Origin: Clostridiales bacterium oral taxon 876 str. F0540 | Lineage (GTDB): Bacteria; Bacillota; Clostridia; Clostridiales; Clostridiaceae | Direction of reading: 5' to 3' | NCBI GenBank assembly: GCA_000466585.1 | Contig: KE993502.1 | Span: 140,692-204,691 of the forward strand | DNA length: 64,000 nucleotides | Part shown: piece after piece, positions 1 through 9,068 of the stretch | How positions within the stretch are numbered: the stretch's first letter is position 1 | How the letters are laid out: every line of letters begins with the position of its first letter | The notes under the pieces: model-generated | What the model was told of the DNA's origin: nothing | The model's database searches: none | What the model saw: the letters and a program-made list of their open reading frames with translations, nothing else | Translations under genes and position numbers: made by a program

Positions 1-3000
1 CTGGGCCGATACGGACAATCTAAATGATGGAGTGCTATGAGCCTATCTTGAATATTAGTTCCTGTGCCCATCTTTTGAGTACTTCCTATAATTACTCTTT
101 TGTTTCCTGACCTCATATCAGAAAACATCTGCTCTCTATGAGCTTCATTTTTAGCATCATGTATAAAGCATATTTCATCTTCTGAAATTCCTCGCCTTAT
201 AAGTTCTTTCTTAACATAATCATAAACAGAAAAACGCCCTTCACTATTAGGCGTTCCAACATCACAAAATACTATTTGTGTTCCTTTTATATCACTCGAT
301 TTTAGGTATTCTTCATAGATATTTTCTATACACTGATTAACCTTTGAAGCTGGATCATTTTCAGCATTTATATCTAAAAGTCTTGGGTCTGTACCTAAAA
401 GCCTTGCTTCATTTGTTATCTTCAGCATATTATCGCTTGATGGGTCCACCATACCATTTCTTATGCTTTCAGCTCTTTCAACAAACTCCATCATCGTATC
501 TTGTATAAATTCATTTGGCTCTGAGGATACTAGAATATATTTATCATCTTTAAGCTTTGGTATTGGAAGCTTAAGCATGTCCGAAGTTTGAACATCAGCA
601 ATGTTTTTAAAAAGTGTCATAAGCTCTGGAAGATTAGTAAATTTAGAAAATCTACTTCTAAATCTATAGCCTGTTCCTTCTGGTGCTAGTTCAAGGGAAG
701 ATACAACTTCTCCAAAGCTTGCTGCCCAGGCATCAAAATGATGAATACCTCGTCTTTCAAGTTCATAGTTTTGAAGATATCTCTGCATCACATACATTTC
801 TGTCATAGAGTTTGAAATAGGAGTTCCTGTTGCAAAAATAACTCCCCTTCCATTATTGGCTTCCTGTATATACTGACATTTCATAAGCATATCACTTGCC
901 TTTTTAGCTCTAGTATTTGATATTCCTGCAACATTTCGCATCTTAGAGAATACTGCACAGTTTTTATAGTAGTGGGCTTCATCTACAAACATACAGTCAA
1001 TTCCTAGCTCTTCAAAGTTAATAACATCATCTTTTCTAGAAGCATCTAGCAATGCTTTTAATTCACTTTCAAGTCCCTTCTTAAACTTCTCCATTTGCTT
1101 TATTGACCAGTTTTCACCACGTTCCCTTTTAGTTTGTTCAATGGCGAAGGTTATTTGTTCAATTTGGTAATTCAGCATTCTCTCTTGTCTTTCCTTTGAG
1201 ATTGGTATTTTCTCAAACTGACTGTGCCCTATAATAATTGCATCATAAGCTCCTGTAGCAATTCTACTTACAAACTTTCTTCTATTTTGCTTTTGAAAAT
1301 CTTTCTTTGTAGTTACAAGGATATTGGCTGAAGGGTAAAGCCTTAAAAACTCTGCTCCCATTTGCTCTGTTAAATGGTTTGGTACTACATATATGCTTTT
1401 CTTTGCTAGTCCTAATCTTTTAAGCTCCATACCGCTTGCTATCATTTCAAAGCTTTTTCCTGCACCAACGCAGTGAGCAAGGAGTGTGCTTCCACCATAA
1501 AGAGTTCTTGCTATAGCATTAACTTGATGCTGCCTTAATTTAATATCTGGATTCATGCCTGGAAAAGTAAGATGTGAGCCGTCATATTCTCTAAGCCTTA
1601 TATTATTAAAGTTTTCATTATAAAAATTAACATACTTCTTTCTTCTATCAGGATCTCTAAATAACCAGTTCTTAAATTCTTCCTTTATCTGATTTTGTTT
1701 TTCTCTGGCCAGCATGGTTTCCTTTTGATTTATTACGTACCTTACTGAATCTCCATCTTCAATTCTATCTTTAACTGTTACAGTTCTTAGGTTTAAAGTT
1801 TCCTCAACGATGTAGTAGGCACTCATCCTTTTAGTTCCATAGGTTTCTGTGGCTGATACTGAGAAGCCATCCATGCCTTTATTTTCTATAGTCCAAGTAG
1901 CATTATAGTTATTGTAGTGAACTTTTATTTCATTGGTAGCAACCCGTGAACCTGAATTTTGACAGTATTTTGGTGTACCAAAGGTTTCATACATGAACCT
2001 TTCTATATCACCTTCTTCAATCCATGTAGTTCCAAGTCTAATATCAATTTCACTAGCTTCAAGGTCTATAGGCTGTATCTGCTCAAGTGCTACTACGTTA
2101 CCTGCAAACAATTCTGGGTTGCTCTCTACATATATTTTTGCTACTTTAAGTTTCTGCCTTACATTACCACTTAAATACTCGTCTTGAGTTTCCCAGCCAA
2201 CTAATATATCTTCCTTATCGTACTTTTCAGGGTTTAAAAATATCTGACCCTTTAATTCTTCTATAATATTTTCTGGTGTACTGTCATAAAGCTGCAGCAT
2301 TAAGGATAAGTCTACCTTACCTTTTTCATTTAAGCTTACTGTAAGTGCTTCAATAGCTGTATCTACTTCTGTTATTTTCTCCATCGGTCTTATAGTCTGC
2401 TTAGTAAACATATCTGCCTTTGTAACCTTATTATTTTCATCAACATATTCTAAAGAACATAATAGGGGATAATCATTGTCATCTCTAAAAGCAGTATTGT
2501 TTGCTCTTGAAGTTATATAACCATGTTTTTTAACAAATTCATCATATCTAGCATTTAAAACCACTTGTTTTTCTTTAAGCTCTGTTTCCGTGCATCCCCT
2601 AGTTTGAATATCTATAATTTCTCTTGTGATTTCTCTAATACCATGAAGCCCTTTAATTCTCTCTAAAGTTTTTCCACTTTCATTTATTTTTCTCATTACA
2701 GCATTTTCACGGTAGTAAAGTTCATCACCTACAAAAGTATAAGTATAGTTTCTAACATTAGGGTCAGCTGAGATTACATCTTCTAAACTATTTTCTTCTC
2801 TTTTAAAACTTCCTATATCTGCAGTAAGATTTTGTACTGCTTTATCTAGTGCTTCTTCAAGGTCAAAGTTTTCATCTTTATTTACTAAGGATGTATATTT
2901 ACTGCCTTCTCCAAACATTCTTTGGTCAAAAATCATCTTTCCAAGAAGCATATCTGGATTATCTATAAAATAATCATTTACAGGAACTTTATCTTCCGTA

Positions 3001-5192
3001 AGTCCAACATGAAGCCAATTAGGTTCATTTACAGATACTCTTTCTCTCTTTTGAAGGAAAATAATATCCGTAGTAACATCAGTATTGGCATTTGCTTTAA
3101 AAGCAGTATTAGGAAGTCTTATAGCCCCTATTAAATCTGCTCTTTCAGCAAGGTATTTTCTTACTGAATTATTTTCCTTATCAAGAGTTCCTTTACTTGT
3201 TATAAAGGCAACTATACCTCCAGGTCTTACTTTATCTAGTGCCTTACCAAAGAAATAGTCATGTATTAAAAAGTTATACTTCTCATACTTTGGATCATAA
3301 AGCTTATAATCTCCAAAAGGTACATTACCAATTGCAACATCAAAAAAGTTATCTGAAAAATCACTTTGCTCAAAGCCTTGTATTTTGATATTTGCCTTTT
3401 GATATAATTGTTTTGATATTCTCCCCGAAATATCATCAAGCTCTACTCCATAAAGCTTAGAGCCTTCCATACTATCTGGAAGCTTTGCAAAGAAGTTCCC
3501 TACTCCCATAGATGGCTCTAAAATATTCCCTGTTTTGAACCCAAAGCTTTCAATAGCTTTATACATTGCTTCAATTACTATTGGAGAAGTATAATGTGCA
3601 TTTGGTGTAGAAGCTCTAGCACTTGCATATTCTTCTGGAGTTAAGAGTGCTTTAAGTTCTGCATATTCATTATTCCATCCGCCAGCATTCATATCAAAAG
3701 CCTGCGGCATTCCACCCCATCCAACATACTTTGCTAGTATCTTTTGTTCATCTTTAGTAGCAAGCCTATTTTCACTTTCTATAACTTTTAGCGTTTTTAT
3801 GGCTTCTACATTATTTCTAAATTTAGTTTTTAATCCTCCAACTCCTATTTCATCTTCTGGATTGTATTTATAATTTATAGGTTTATGACTTTCTGAGGTT
3901 TCCTTTTTTTCAATCTTTTCTTGTTTCTCAGTTAATTTAAATTCTTCTAAGACAACATCTTCTTTATTTTCTTTTGTTAAAGCATCATCTTTTTTAGTGT
4001 TTTCAGGCATAAAAAAAGAGCCACCTTCAAGCGACTCAATAAAGTTTATTTGTATATTCTTTTTTATCTCACCTGATACACTATCTCCAGAAGCACTATC
4101 TCTTCTGCTGTCTGCTTCACTTGTTCCCTGTGCTTGAAGCTTTCCACTGTGTTCTCTGGATTCTGTACTGGATTTTTCATTAGTATCTGTTCCATGATTA
4201 AGTCTAGCTTCTGATAAGCCTCCTGATTTACCTTGTGCATTGTTGGCATTAGTTTCCCTGTTGCCAAAAGTAGGCTGTATCGGTTTGGATGATTCTCCTT
4301 CAGATAGTTCAGTGCCATCTGTCCGTACTTTCCTAGTGGTTTCTCGTCTGCTTCCTTGTCCTTGGATATTTGTATCTCTGGATAAAGTATCCCGTCTATC
4401 TCTTTGTAATTCAGCTCTAGTGCTTCTTTCATTGTTTCTCTCGCTCCTTTTTTGTCTAATTATTTGAATAACTTCAGTTTCTATTTCCCTAAGAATTTCT
4501 TGAGAAATGCTGCATACTGCATTACCTAGTCTAAAGGTTAATGGAAGAGTATTAAAATGTGCTATTACTCTAAATACATTTTCATCATTCAAAATCGGAG
4601 AGTCTATACCACATCTTTTTGCCACCACATATTGAGTGCTCTCAATTATAGTTTGAGTAAAATAAGCCATAAGTCCCTCAATAGGTAAATCCTTAAGCCA
4701 AGTGGTTTTTGTATCGCTTTCAAAATCTTTAAAACACTCTTCAAAATTTGCATTAACTTTAATTTCAACTATCTGAGATATTATACTATCTAAATCAACA
4801 TGATTTAGTTCATATTTTTCCTTAAGCCTTTCTGCAAGAATAGGAGTTATATCATTATTTAAACTCCAAAGCCTAGGTATTGTGTGTGGATCACCATTAG
4901 TATCTTTAATATCAAACAAATACCCCAGCTTTAAATTAGGCTTTGAAGTGTCAAAAACTGCAATACTTCTAGTTCCCCTGTTAATATATCTTCCTATTTT
5001 TTTATTCCAAACTTCCATGTTGGCAACCATTGTGGCATCTGGTCTTTGAGCGTAGATTAAAATTGTATTATCAAAGTTATATTTATATATCCTTGATGCA
5101 AAACTTAAAAACTCCTTCCACTCCTCCTTACTACTGGTAACAATGTCAGTTATCTTATCATAGATGTCCCTTACTTCATTAAGTCTACTCAT
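1..5192 (-). CDS. Conjugative-element DNA methylase-helicase, C-terminal part beyond window
   Basis: Giant multidomain protein of Tn1549/CTn-type mobile elements, about 1,730 residues visible and still open at base 1. I translated the minus strand. Residues about 1-85 look like an ArdC-type N-terminal ssDNA-binding domain. A hydrophilic linker spans about 250-390. An N6-adenine methylase core follows, with EPSMGVGNFF near 559 and NVPFGDY (NPPY-like) near 620. A SNF2/DEAD helicase carries Walker A GAGKS near 1244, DEAH near 1402 and GTPISNS near 1455. The ATG at 5192 has an AGGAGG site and overlaps the parB stop by 8 bp, so the two are probably one operon. Its role in element replication, transfer or antirestriction is inferred from the family. 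Confidence 0.85.
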   Translation of the reverse strand, partial: MSRLNEVRDIYDKITDIVTSSKEEWKEFLSFASRIYKYNFDNTILIYAQRPDATMVANMEVWNKKIGRYINRGTRSIAVFDTSKPNLKLGYLFDIKDTNGDPHTIPRLWSLNNDITPILAERLKEKYELNHVDLDSIISQIVEIKVNANFEECFKDFESDTKTTWLKDLPIEGLMAYFTQTIIESTQYVVAKRCGIDSPILNDENVFRVIAHFNTLPLTFRLGNAVCSISQEILREIETEVIQIIRQKRSERNNERSTRAELQRDRRDTLSRDTNIQGQGSRRETTRKVRTDGTELSEGESSKPIQPTFGNRETNANNAQGKSGGLSEARLNHGTDTNEKSSTESREHSGKLQAQGTSEADSRRDSASGDSVSGEIKKNIQINFIESLEGGSFFMPENTKKDDALTKENKEDVVLEEFKLTEKQEKIEKKETSESHKPINYKYNPEDEIGVGGLKTKFRNNVEAIKTLKVIESENRLATKDEQKILAKYVGWGGMPQAFDMNAGGWNNEYAELKALLTPEEYASARASTPNAHYTSPIVIEAMYKAIESFGFKTGNILEPSMGVGNFFAKLPDSMEGSKLYGVELDDISGRISKQLYQKANIKIQGFEQSDFSDNFFDVAIGNVPFGDYKLYDPKYEKYNFLIHDYFFGKALDKVRPGGIVAFITSKGTLDKENNSVRKYLAERADLIGAIRLPNTAFKANANTDVTTDIIFLQKRERVSVNEPNWLHVGLTEDKVPVNDYFIDNPDMLLGKMIFDQRMFGEGSKYTSLVNKDENFDLEEALDKAVQNLTADIGSFKREENSLEDVISADPNVRNYTYTFVGDELYYRENAVMRKINESGKTLERIKGLHGIREITREIIDIQTRGCTETELKEKQVVLNARYDEFVKKHGYITSRANNTAFRDDNDYPLLCSLEYVDENNKVTKADMFTKQTIRPMEKITEVDTAIEALTVSLNEKGKVDLSLMLQLYDSTPENIIEELKGQIFLNPEKYDKEDILVGWETQDEYLSGNVRQKLKVAKIYVESNPELFAGNVVALEQIQPIDLEASEIDIRLGTTWIEEGDIERFMYETFGTPKYCQNSGSRVATNEIKVHYNNYNATWTIENKGMDGFSVSATETYGTKRMSAYYIVEETLNLRTVTVKDRIEDGDSVRYVINQKETMLAREKQNQIKEEFKNWLFRDPDRRKKYVNFYNENFNNIRLREYDGSHLTFPGMNPDIKLRQHQVNAIARTLYGGSTLLAHCVGAGKSFEMIASGMELKRLGLAKKSIYVVPNHLTEQMGAEFLRLYPSANILVTTKKDFQKQNRRKFVSRIATGAYDAIIIGHSQFEKIPISKERQERMLNYQIEQITFAIEQTKRERGENWSIKQMEKFKKGLESELKALLDASRKDDVINFEELGIDCMFVDEAHYYKNCAVFSKMRNVAGISNTRAKKASDMLMKCQYIQEANNGRGVIFATGTPISNSMTEMYVMQRYLQNYELERRGIHHFDAWAASFGEVVSSLELAPEGTGYRFRSRFSKFTNLPELMTLFKNIADVQTSDMLKLPIPKLKDDKYILVSSEPNEFIQDTMMEFVERAESIRNGMVDPSSDNMLKITNEARLLGTDPRLLDINAENDPASKVNQCIENIYEEYLKSSDIKGTQIVFCDVGTPNSEGRFSVYDYVKKELIRRGISEDEICFIHDAKNEAHREQMFSDMRSGNKRVIIGSTQKMGTGTNIQDRLIALHHLDCPYRP
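4064..4432 (-). CDS. TnpV-like protein nested in the methylase-helicase gene
   Basis: 122-aa ORF lying wholly inside the linker region of the methylase-helicase gene, same strand, different frame. From memory of the TnpV family (transposon-encoded protein TnpV), it has the expected layout: PLGKYGQM near residues 32-39, YLKEN, LLLATGKL near 54-61, and a C-terminal AEEIVLLEIVY. It has its own AAAGGAG nine bases before the ATG. The biochemical function of TnpV is not known to me. The host-gene linker opposite it is low-complexity and hydrophilic (rich in S, G, N, R, E), as expected if the TnpV frame carries the stronger constraint. The alternative is a fixed shadow ORF, but the family resemblance argues against that. 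Confidence 0.65.
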   Translation of the reverse strand: MKEALELNYKEIDGILYPEIQISKDKEADEKPLGKYGQMALNYLKENHPNRYSLLLATGKLMPTMHKVNQEAYQKLDLIMEQILMKNPVQNPENTVESFKHREQVKQTAEEIVLLEIVYQVR

Positions 5193-6171
5193 CCAAAACC
5201 TCCTTTTTCTGAGTTTCAAAATATAATTCCAAAGCTTTTTCAATGACTTCTTCTATCTCAGGTTGCTTTATTTCTGGTGCGAAGAATTTACTGATAAGCT
5301 TAGGTTTCAGTTTAATTGGTGCAGGTTTATTGGCCTTTGGTTTTTTATTTAATTCTCCTGAAAGAATAGAATAAGCTGTTTCTTCGTTTAGCTTCTTGCC
5401 TTCTGAAAAGGCTCTTAAAGTCTCGGCTTTTTTCATATCTATCTTAAATTCATTTGAGGTTAAAATATCTGCAATTAGTATTTGTTCTTCATCTAGCAAA
5501 TAGGATAAATCTACACCTGCCCTTATAGAGATTTCCTCACTATCTATAAACTCTTTTAGTTCATCAGCAAGTTTGGATATTCTTAAATATCTTGCTATAG
5601 AATTTTTAGATAAGTTATATGCTTCACCTATTTGCTCATGAGTTCTTAACTTTTTCCCCACTGGGGAAGAAGTTTCTTCATCCCTGATTTCATCAGCATT
5701 TAAAAGACTTTCAATCTCTTTTAAAAGGTCAGTTCTTTTGCCTTGGGAAGACAATGCTTTATGGTGTTCAGATAATGCTGCTGCCCTTTCTGAATGAAGC
5801 ATATCCCCAAATGAACGCTGCATTAAGTTAGTTTCTGTAACTATGAGCATTGCTTCTTCATCTTCTAAGTTTTCTTTAATGACAACAGGTACTTCTAAAA
5901 GCCCTGCTGCTTTCGCTGCATTAACTCTGTTATGTCCTGATAATATTTCATAGTCATATCCTTTAGGTCTAACAATGACAGGAACAATAACACCAAACTC
6001 TTTTATACTTCTAACCATATTTTCAAATCTTTCACCTTCATAAAGCTTGAAGGGATGATTTTCAAAAGGCATCAGCCTTGATATTTCTATCTTTGTTTGA
6101 TTTTCTTGCTCAGTAGTGTTAATGCTATCACCAAACATATCATCTAAGCTCATTAGCTTTTTTTCACTCAT
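5185..6171 (-). CDS. parB: ParB-like partition protein
   Basis: 328 aa. The N-terminal ParB/Sulfiredoxin-type domain (about 25-130) includes the characteristic ILSGHNRVNAAKAAG, here about 83-97, and is followed by a helix-turn-helix region (THEQIGEAYNLSKNSIARYLR). The C-terminus is charged and probably dimerises. It should bind parS-type centromere sites and stimulate ParA. The ATG overlaps the parA stop by 4 bp (ATGA), so the two are translationally coupled. The next gene downstream is the element methylase-helicase, which places this pair on a mobile element rather than in the chromosomal soj-spo0J locus near the origin. Confidence 0.9.
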   Translation of the reverse strand: MSEKKLMSLDDMFGDSINTTEQENQTKIEISRLMPFENHPFKLYEGERFENMVRSIKEFGVIVPVIVRPKGYDYEILSGHNRVNAAKAAGLLEVPVVIKENLEDEEAMLIVTETNLMQRSFGDMLHSERAAALSEHHKALSSQGKRTDLLKEIESLLNADEIRDEETSSPVGKKLRTHEQIGEAYNLSKNSIARYLRISKLADELKEFIDSEEISIRAGVDLSYLLDEEQILIADILTSNEFKIDMKKAETLRAFSEGKKLNEETAYSILSGELNKKPKANKPAPIKLKPKLISKFFAPEIKQPEIEEVIEKALELYFETQKKEVLDE

Positions 6172-6953
6172 AATGAAACAACCTCCTTGGCAAATTCTCT
6201 ATAAGCCACCGATACTTTATTTTTAGGGTCATATTCAATAGTACTTTTACTTTTCATATTTGCTTCTCCAACCTTTACTGATGTTGGTATCTTGCTTTCA
6301 AATATGTGAATATGACTTCCGTATGCTTCTTGTATAATGGACAGCACTTCCTTTGAAAGTTTTATTCTTTCTGCATACATTGTAAAAAGTATCCCATCAA
6401 CCTGAATTTTAGGGTTAATTCTCTTTTTAACTCTTATAATACTTTTTAAAAGTAACTCCAACCCTTTAGCAGAAAGGTATTGAGGAGTAACAGGTATGAT
6501 TACACTATCGCAGGCTGCCAGAGCATTTATTGTCAGCATACCAAGTGATGGAGAACAGTCGATGATGACATAATCATAATCTGCCTTGATTTCATCCACT
6601 ATGGCCCTTAATACAGTTTCTCTACTCATGACATTAACAAGTGCTATCTCAATAGCTGATAGCTCTAAGTTACATGGAATGAGGTCAAGGTTCCCAATCT
6701 TAACTATGTAATCTTCCATCCTGGGTAAGCTTTTTTCCTCAATGGCTAATGCCATAAGATTATAAATTGTAGTTTGAATATTGTCAGTGTTATCATAACC
6801 AAAGCATACGGTTAGACTGCTTTGAGGATCAAAGTCTATTAATAAAACCTTCTTACCCGTTTCTGATAATGCATACCCTAAATTTAAAGCTGTTACGGTC
6901 TTCCCAATTCCACCCTTCTGATTAACAATAGCAATTACTTTACTCTTATCCAT
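6168..6953 (-). CDS. parA: ParA-family partition ATPase
   Basis: 261 aa. It has a deviant Walker A motif near residues 10-18 (KGGIGKTVT, with the signature lysine), Walker A' DFDPQSSLT, and Walker B YVIIDCSPSLG. These are typical of ParA/Soj/MinD ATPases that segregate or stabilise plasmids and conjugative elements. I chose the ATG at 6953 rather than an in-frame start three codons upstream, because AGGTGA sits five bases before it. The gene is first in a minus-strand run parA-parB-methylase/helicase. Its upstream region is shared with a divergent Cro-type regulator and holds repeated TACACTT boxes. Confidence 0.92.
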   Translation of the reverse strand: MDKSKVIAIVNQKGGIGKTVTALNLGYALSETGKKVLLIDFDPQSSLTVCFGYDNTDNIQTTIYNLMALAIEEKSLPRMEDYIVKIGNLDLIPCNLELSAIEIALVNVMSRETVLRAIVDEIKADYDYVIIDCSPSLGMLTINALAACDSVIIPVTPQYLSAKGLELLLKSIIRVKKRINPKIQVDGILFTMYAERIKLSKEVLSIIQEAYGSHIHIFESKIPTSVKVGEANMKSKSTIEYDPKNKVSVAYREFAKEVVSL

Positions 6954-6998
6954 AACTTTCACCTTTCTTTTTTTATTTTTTTATTTTCTGTAATTAAT

Positions 6999-7112
6999 AT
7001 ATTACACTTTATAATTTGATAATACACTTATTAATGTAAGATTGCAAGTAGTAATACATTAATTTGTTTGATTTCTTTATTTTTATTGATATAATACACT
7101 TAAAAGTGTATA
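6999..7112. promoter_or_regulatory. Divergent control region with TACACTT operators
   Basis: Intergenic region between parA (minus) and the Cro-type regulator (plus). TACACTT occurs at 7003-7009, 7023-7029 and 7095-7101. The last copy is part of a near-continuous palindrome at 7094-7111: two 8-base arms, ATACACTT and AAGTGTAT, around a 2-base centre. That palindrome lies about 27 bp before the regulator start. The layout suggests operators for the adjacent HTH protein, repressing both itself and the parAB operon. Protein binding is inference. Confidence 0.55.
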
Positions 7113-7137
7113 TTGTTTATTGAGGGTGGTGAGAAAA

Positions 7138-7353
7138 ATGCCTTTAACAATGAGTGAAAAAATTCGCATTTTGATAAAACGAAAAAACATGACTATATCT
7201 GAACTAGCAGCTTCAATAAATACTTCAAACCAAAATTTATCCAATAAGCTTTCTCGTGATAACTTTAATGAAAAAGAACTTCAAGAAATAGCAAAAGTTC
7301 TTGGCTGCAGGTTTGAAGGCTTCTTTATATTTGACGATGGCCAACAAATCTAG
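7138..7353 (+). CDS. Small Cro/C1-type HTH regulator
   Basis: 71 aa. A single helix-turn-helix occupies most of the protein (MTISELAASINTSNQNLSNKL), followed by a short FEGFFIFDDG tail common in small regulators of Tn1549-like elements. I prefer the ATG at 7138 over the TTG at 7120, because GGTGGTGAG lies just upstream. It is the only plus-strand gene of the element block and diverges from parA across the TACACTT repeats, so it probably controls that operon. A long hairpin follows its stop codon. Confidence 0.8.
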   Translation: MPLTMSEKIRILIKRKNMTISELAASINTSNQNLSNKLSRDNFNEKELQEIAKVLGCRFEGFFIFDDGQQI

Positions 7354-7365
7354 TAAGTTTTTGCC

Positions 7366-7431
7366 TATAAGATAGAATAGGGAAACTATGAGTACAATCC
7401 ATTTCTCATAGCTTCCCTATTCTATCTTATA
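7366..7431. repeat. 27-bp near-perfect inverted repeat (hairpin)
   Basis: Arms 7366-7392 and 7405-7431 are complementary over 27 bp with a single mismatch, around a 12-base loop. It sits between the convergent HTH gene and the DnaD-like initiator gene. No U-tract follows on the plus strand. It may be a bidirectional terminator or a cruciform or replication site of the element. Confidence 0.75.
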
Positions 7432-7514
7432 AAGCTTATTTACTAACTTTAAAGTATTTCTTTGAAACTTCACTAATAAAACCACCTACCCCTAAATTAC
7501 TTACCTGTATTTTT

Positions 7515-8402
7515 TCAACTATCTTCACACTGCTCCCAGCCTAGAAGCTGTTTCTCTAATTTATCGTAATCATAAGTTCTTTGCTCAAAGTTATTAAAGG
7601 TACTTATCCTAGTTCCATGATCTTTATTCTCTGCCTTTCTCTTAACTTCCTTTTCTCTATTTTCTTTAGACTTTTTATTTAATACCTTCCACTTAGCAAG
7701 ATAGACTTCAACCTCATCTAAAGTTTTAAGTCCTTTTGCACTCCAGTCTTTAAGGCTTGCTTCAATATAGGCTAGATTCTTAGCATTTTTCATTACAGCA
7801 ACTTCTATAGCCTTATTTAATATTTCTATTCCAAAAACATCTTGAAGCTCTGACAGTTCCTTAAGCTCTATCTCACTTATGCTTTTAGAAATACATTCTT
7901 TATAATTTTTAATAATGTCTTTGTCTATCTCCACCCCTTGGGTGGTTTCTTCTTCTTTTATATTTAAGTTATTATTTAGTTTATTATTATTTAGTAGCTG
8001 CCGTTTTTCCAAGATAGGTTTCTCCTGTCTTGGATTTTCCTGTTTAGGCTCTTCCAAAACTGGAATTTCCCTTTTAGGCTCCTCGTTAGTATTTTCAATG
8101 ATTATAGGTACTTCATGTACTGTATAAATATAGTTCTTGAGTTGTCCTTTTTCATTTCTAATTCTTTCTCTTGTTATATATCCATTTTTCATTAATTCCT
8201 TTATTGCTGATGCAGTGCTGTCAACTCCATCTTTGGCATGTGCTGAAAGCTCTTCAATATATATCTGCCAGTTGTCCGGAAGACTCAATAGATAAACTAA
8301 AAGTCCCTTTGCTTTCCAGCTTAAATTAGCATCTTGAAGGGCATCTTTATTAAGCACTACAAAATTTGTTTTCTTATCAACTCTAATCATAGTTTGCGAC
8401 AT
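7515..8402 (-). CDS. DnaD-like replication initiator of the mobile element
   Basis: 295 aa. The N-terminus (about 10-90) is a winged helix of the HTH_36 type (LSWKAKGLLVYLLSLPDNW ... ELMKNGYI) found in phage and plasmid initiators. A charged, repetitive linker with EEPKRE/EEPKQE-type repeats follows (about 110-150). The C-terminus (about 195-260) resembles the DnaD/DnaB_2 helicase-loading domain (YIEASLKDWSAKGLKT). The start at 8402 is supported by AAGGAGGG; a longer ORF upstream lacks a site. An initiator beside parAB is the usual layout of clostridial ICEs and plasmids. It should recruit the replicative helicase to the element origin, probably nearby but not identified. Confidence 0.75.
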   Translation of the reverse strand: MSQTMIRVDKKTNFVVLNKDALQDANLSWKAKGLLVYLLSLPDNWQIYIEELSAHAKDGVDSTASAIKELMKNGYITRERIRNEKGQLKNYIYTVHEVPIIIENTNEEPKREIPVLEEPKQENPRQEKPILEKRQLLNNNKLNNNLNIKEEETTQGVEIDKDIIKNYKECISKSISEIELKELSELQDVFGIEILNKAIEVAVMKNAKNLAYIEASLKDWSAKGLKTLDEVEVYLAKWKVLNKKSKENREKEVKRKAENKDHGTRISTFNNFEQRTYDYDKLEKQLLGWEQCEDS

Positions 8403-8492
8403 GAAAAACCCTCCTTTAAAATATGTTGTAAAATCGATATTAAGATACGAGCACTGTAGTGATGCTGTTACATATTTCATAATTAAAGCATT

Positions 8493-8515
8493 AAAAAAAG
8501 AGCCCTATAGCTCTT
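8493..8515 (-). terminator. Rho-independent terminator
   Basis: AGAGC/GCTCT stem (8499-8503 with 8510-8514) followed on the minus strand by seven T. It ends the GGDEF-CBO0543 operon. Confidence 0.7.
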
Positions 8516-8594
8516 ATCAATTAATAAAGTATCAATGTAGTGATTTAACACTAAGATGATAAATAAAAAATTTATCTCCTACTATCATCGAAAT

Positions 8595-9065
8595 TTATTT
8601 ATAATCCTTATTAATAATCCATCTTATTGTTGATAAATGCCAAGCCATGAACCCTAATAATGCTGGGTATGATACAGCAGAATACCATAAATTCCATTTA
8701 TTATGATAAAAGTATCCTGACTTGATCGATAAATATTCATATACAATACAAAATATAGATGTAGTTAAAATATAAACTACCTTTCTTACAAGTGGTTTAT
8801 TAAACGGAAAATAGTTCAAATAACAGACACTAAATGCAGGATACAAGGCAAGAAAAGTTACAAAAGCTACCAAATCTATTCCTTCCTTGAAGTACCCATA
8901 CAAATTGAATTCTAAGTCAAAAATGATATCAACTATTACCTGAAGTAACAGAACAAAGATGCTAGAGATATACACTTCCGTTCTAGTTAATTTTTTAGGG
9001 ATTAAAATTGCAAGTCCATTCAATGTTATTGTAGATATAATTAGGAAAACTACTGTAATTGGTAT
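8595..9065 (-). CDS. CBO0543-type membrane protein, probable ATA start
   Basis: About 156 aa with four to five hydrophobic segments and the C-terminal pattern YFYHNKWNLWYSAVSYP that I associate with the CBO0543 family of Bacillus/Clostridium integral membrane proteins. Their function is unknown. The conventional reading begins at TTG 9023, but that site has no ribosome binding site and would cut off a first membrane helix. An in-frame ATA at 9065 lies 3 bases after the upstream GGDEF stop and 7 bases after AGGTG. The two genes are therefore probably coupled, with this protein starting at ATA. Confidence 0.65.
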   Translation of the reverse strand: MPITVVFLIISTITLNGLAILIPKKLTRTEVYISSIFVLLLQVIVDIIFDLEFNLYGYFKEGIDLVAFVTFLALYPAFSVCYLNYFPFNKPLVRKVVYILTTSIFCIVYEYLSIKSGYFYHNKWNLWYSAVSYPALLGFMAWHLSTIRWIINKDYK

Positions 9066-9068
9066 AAG

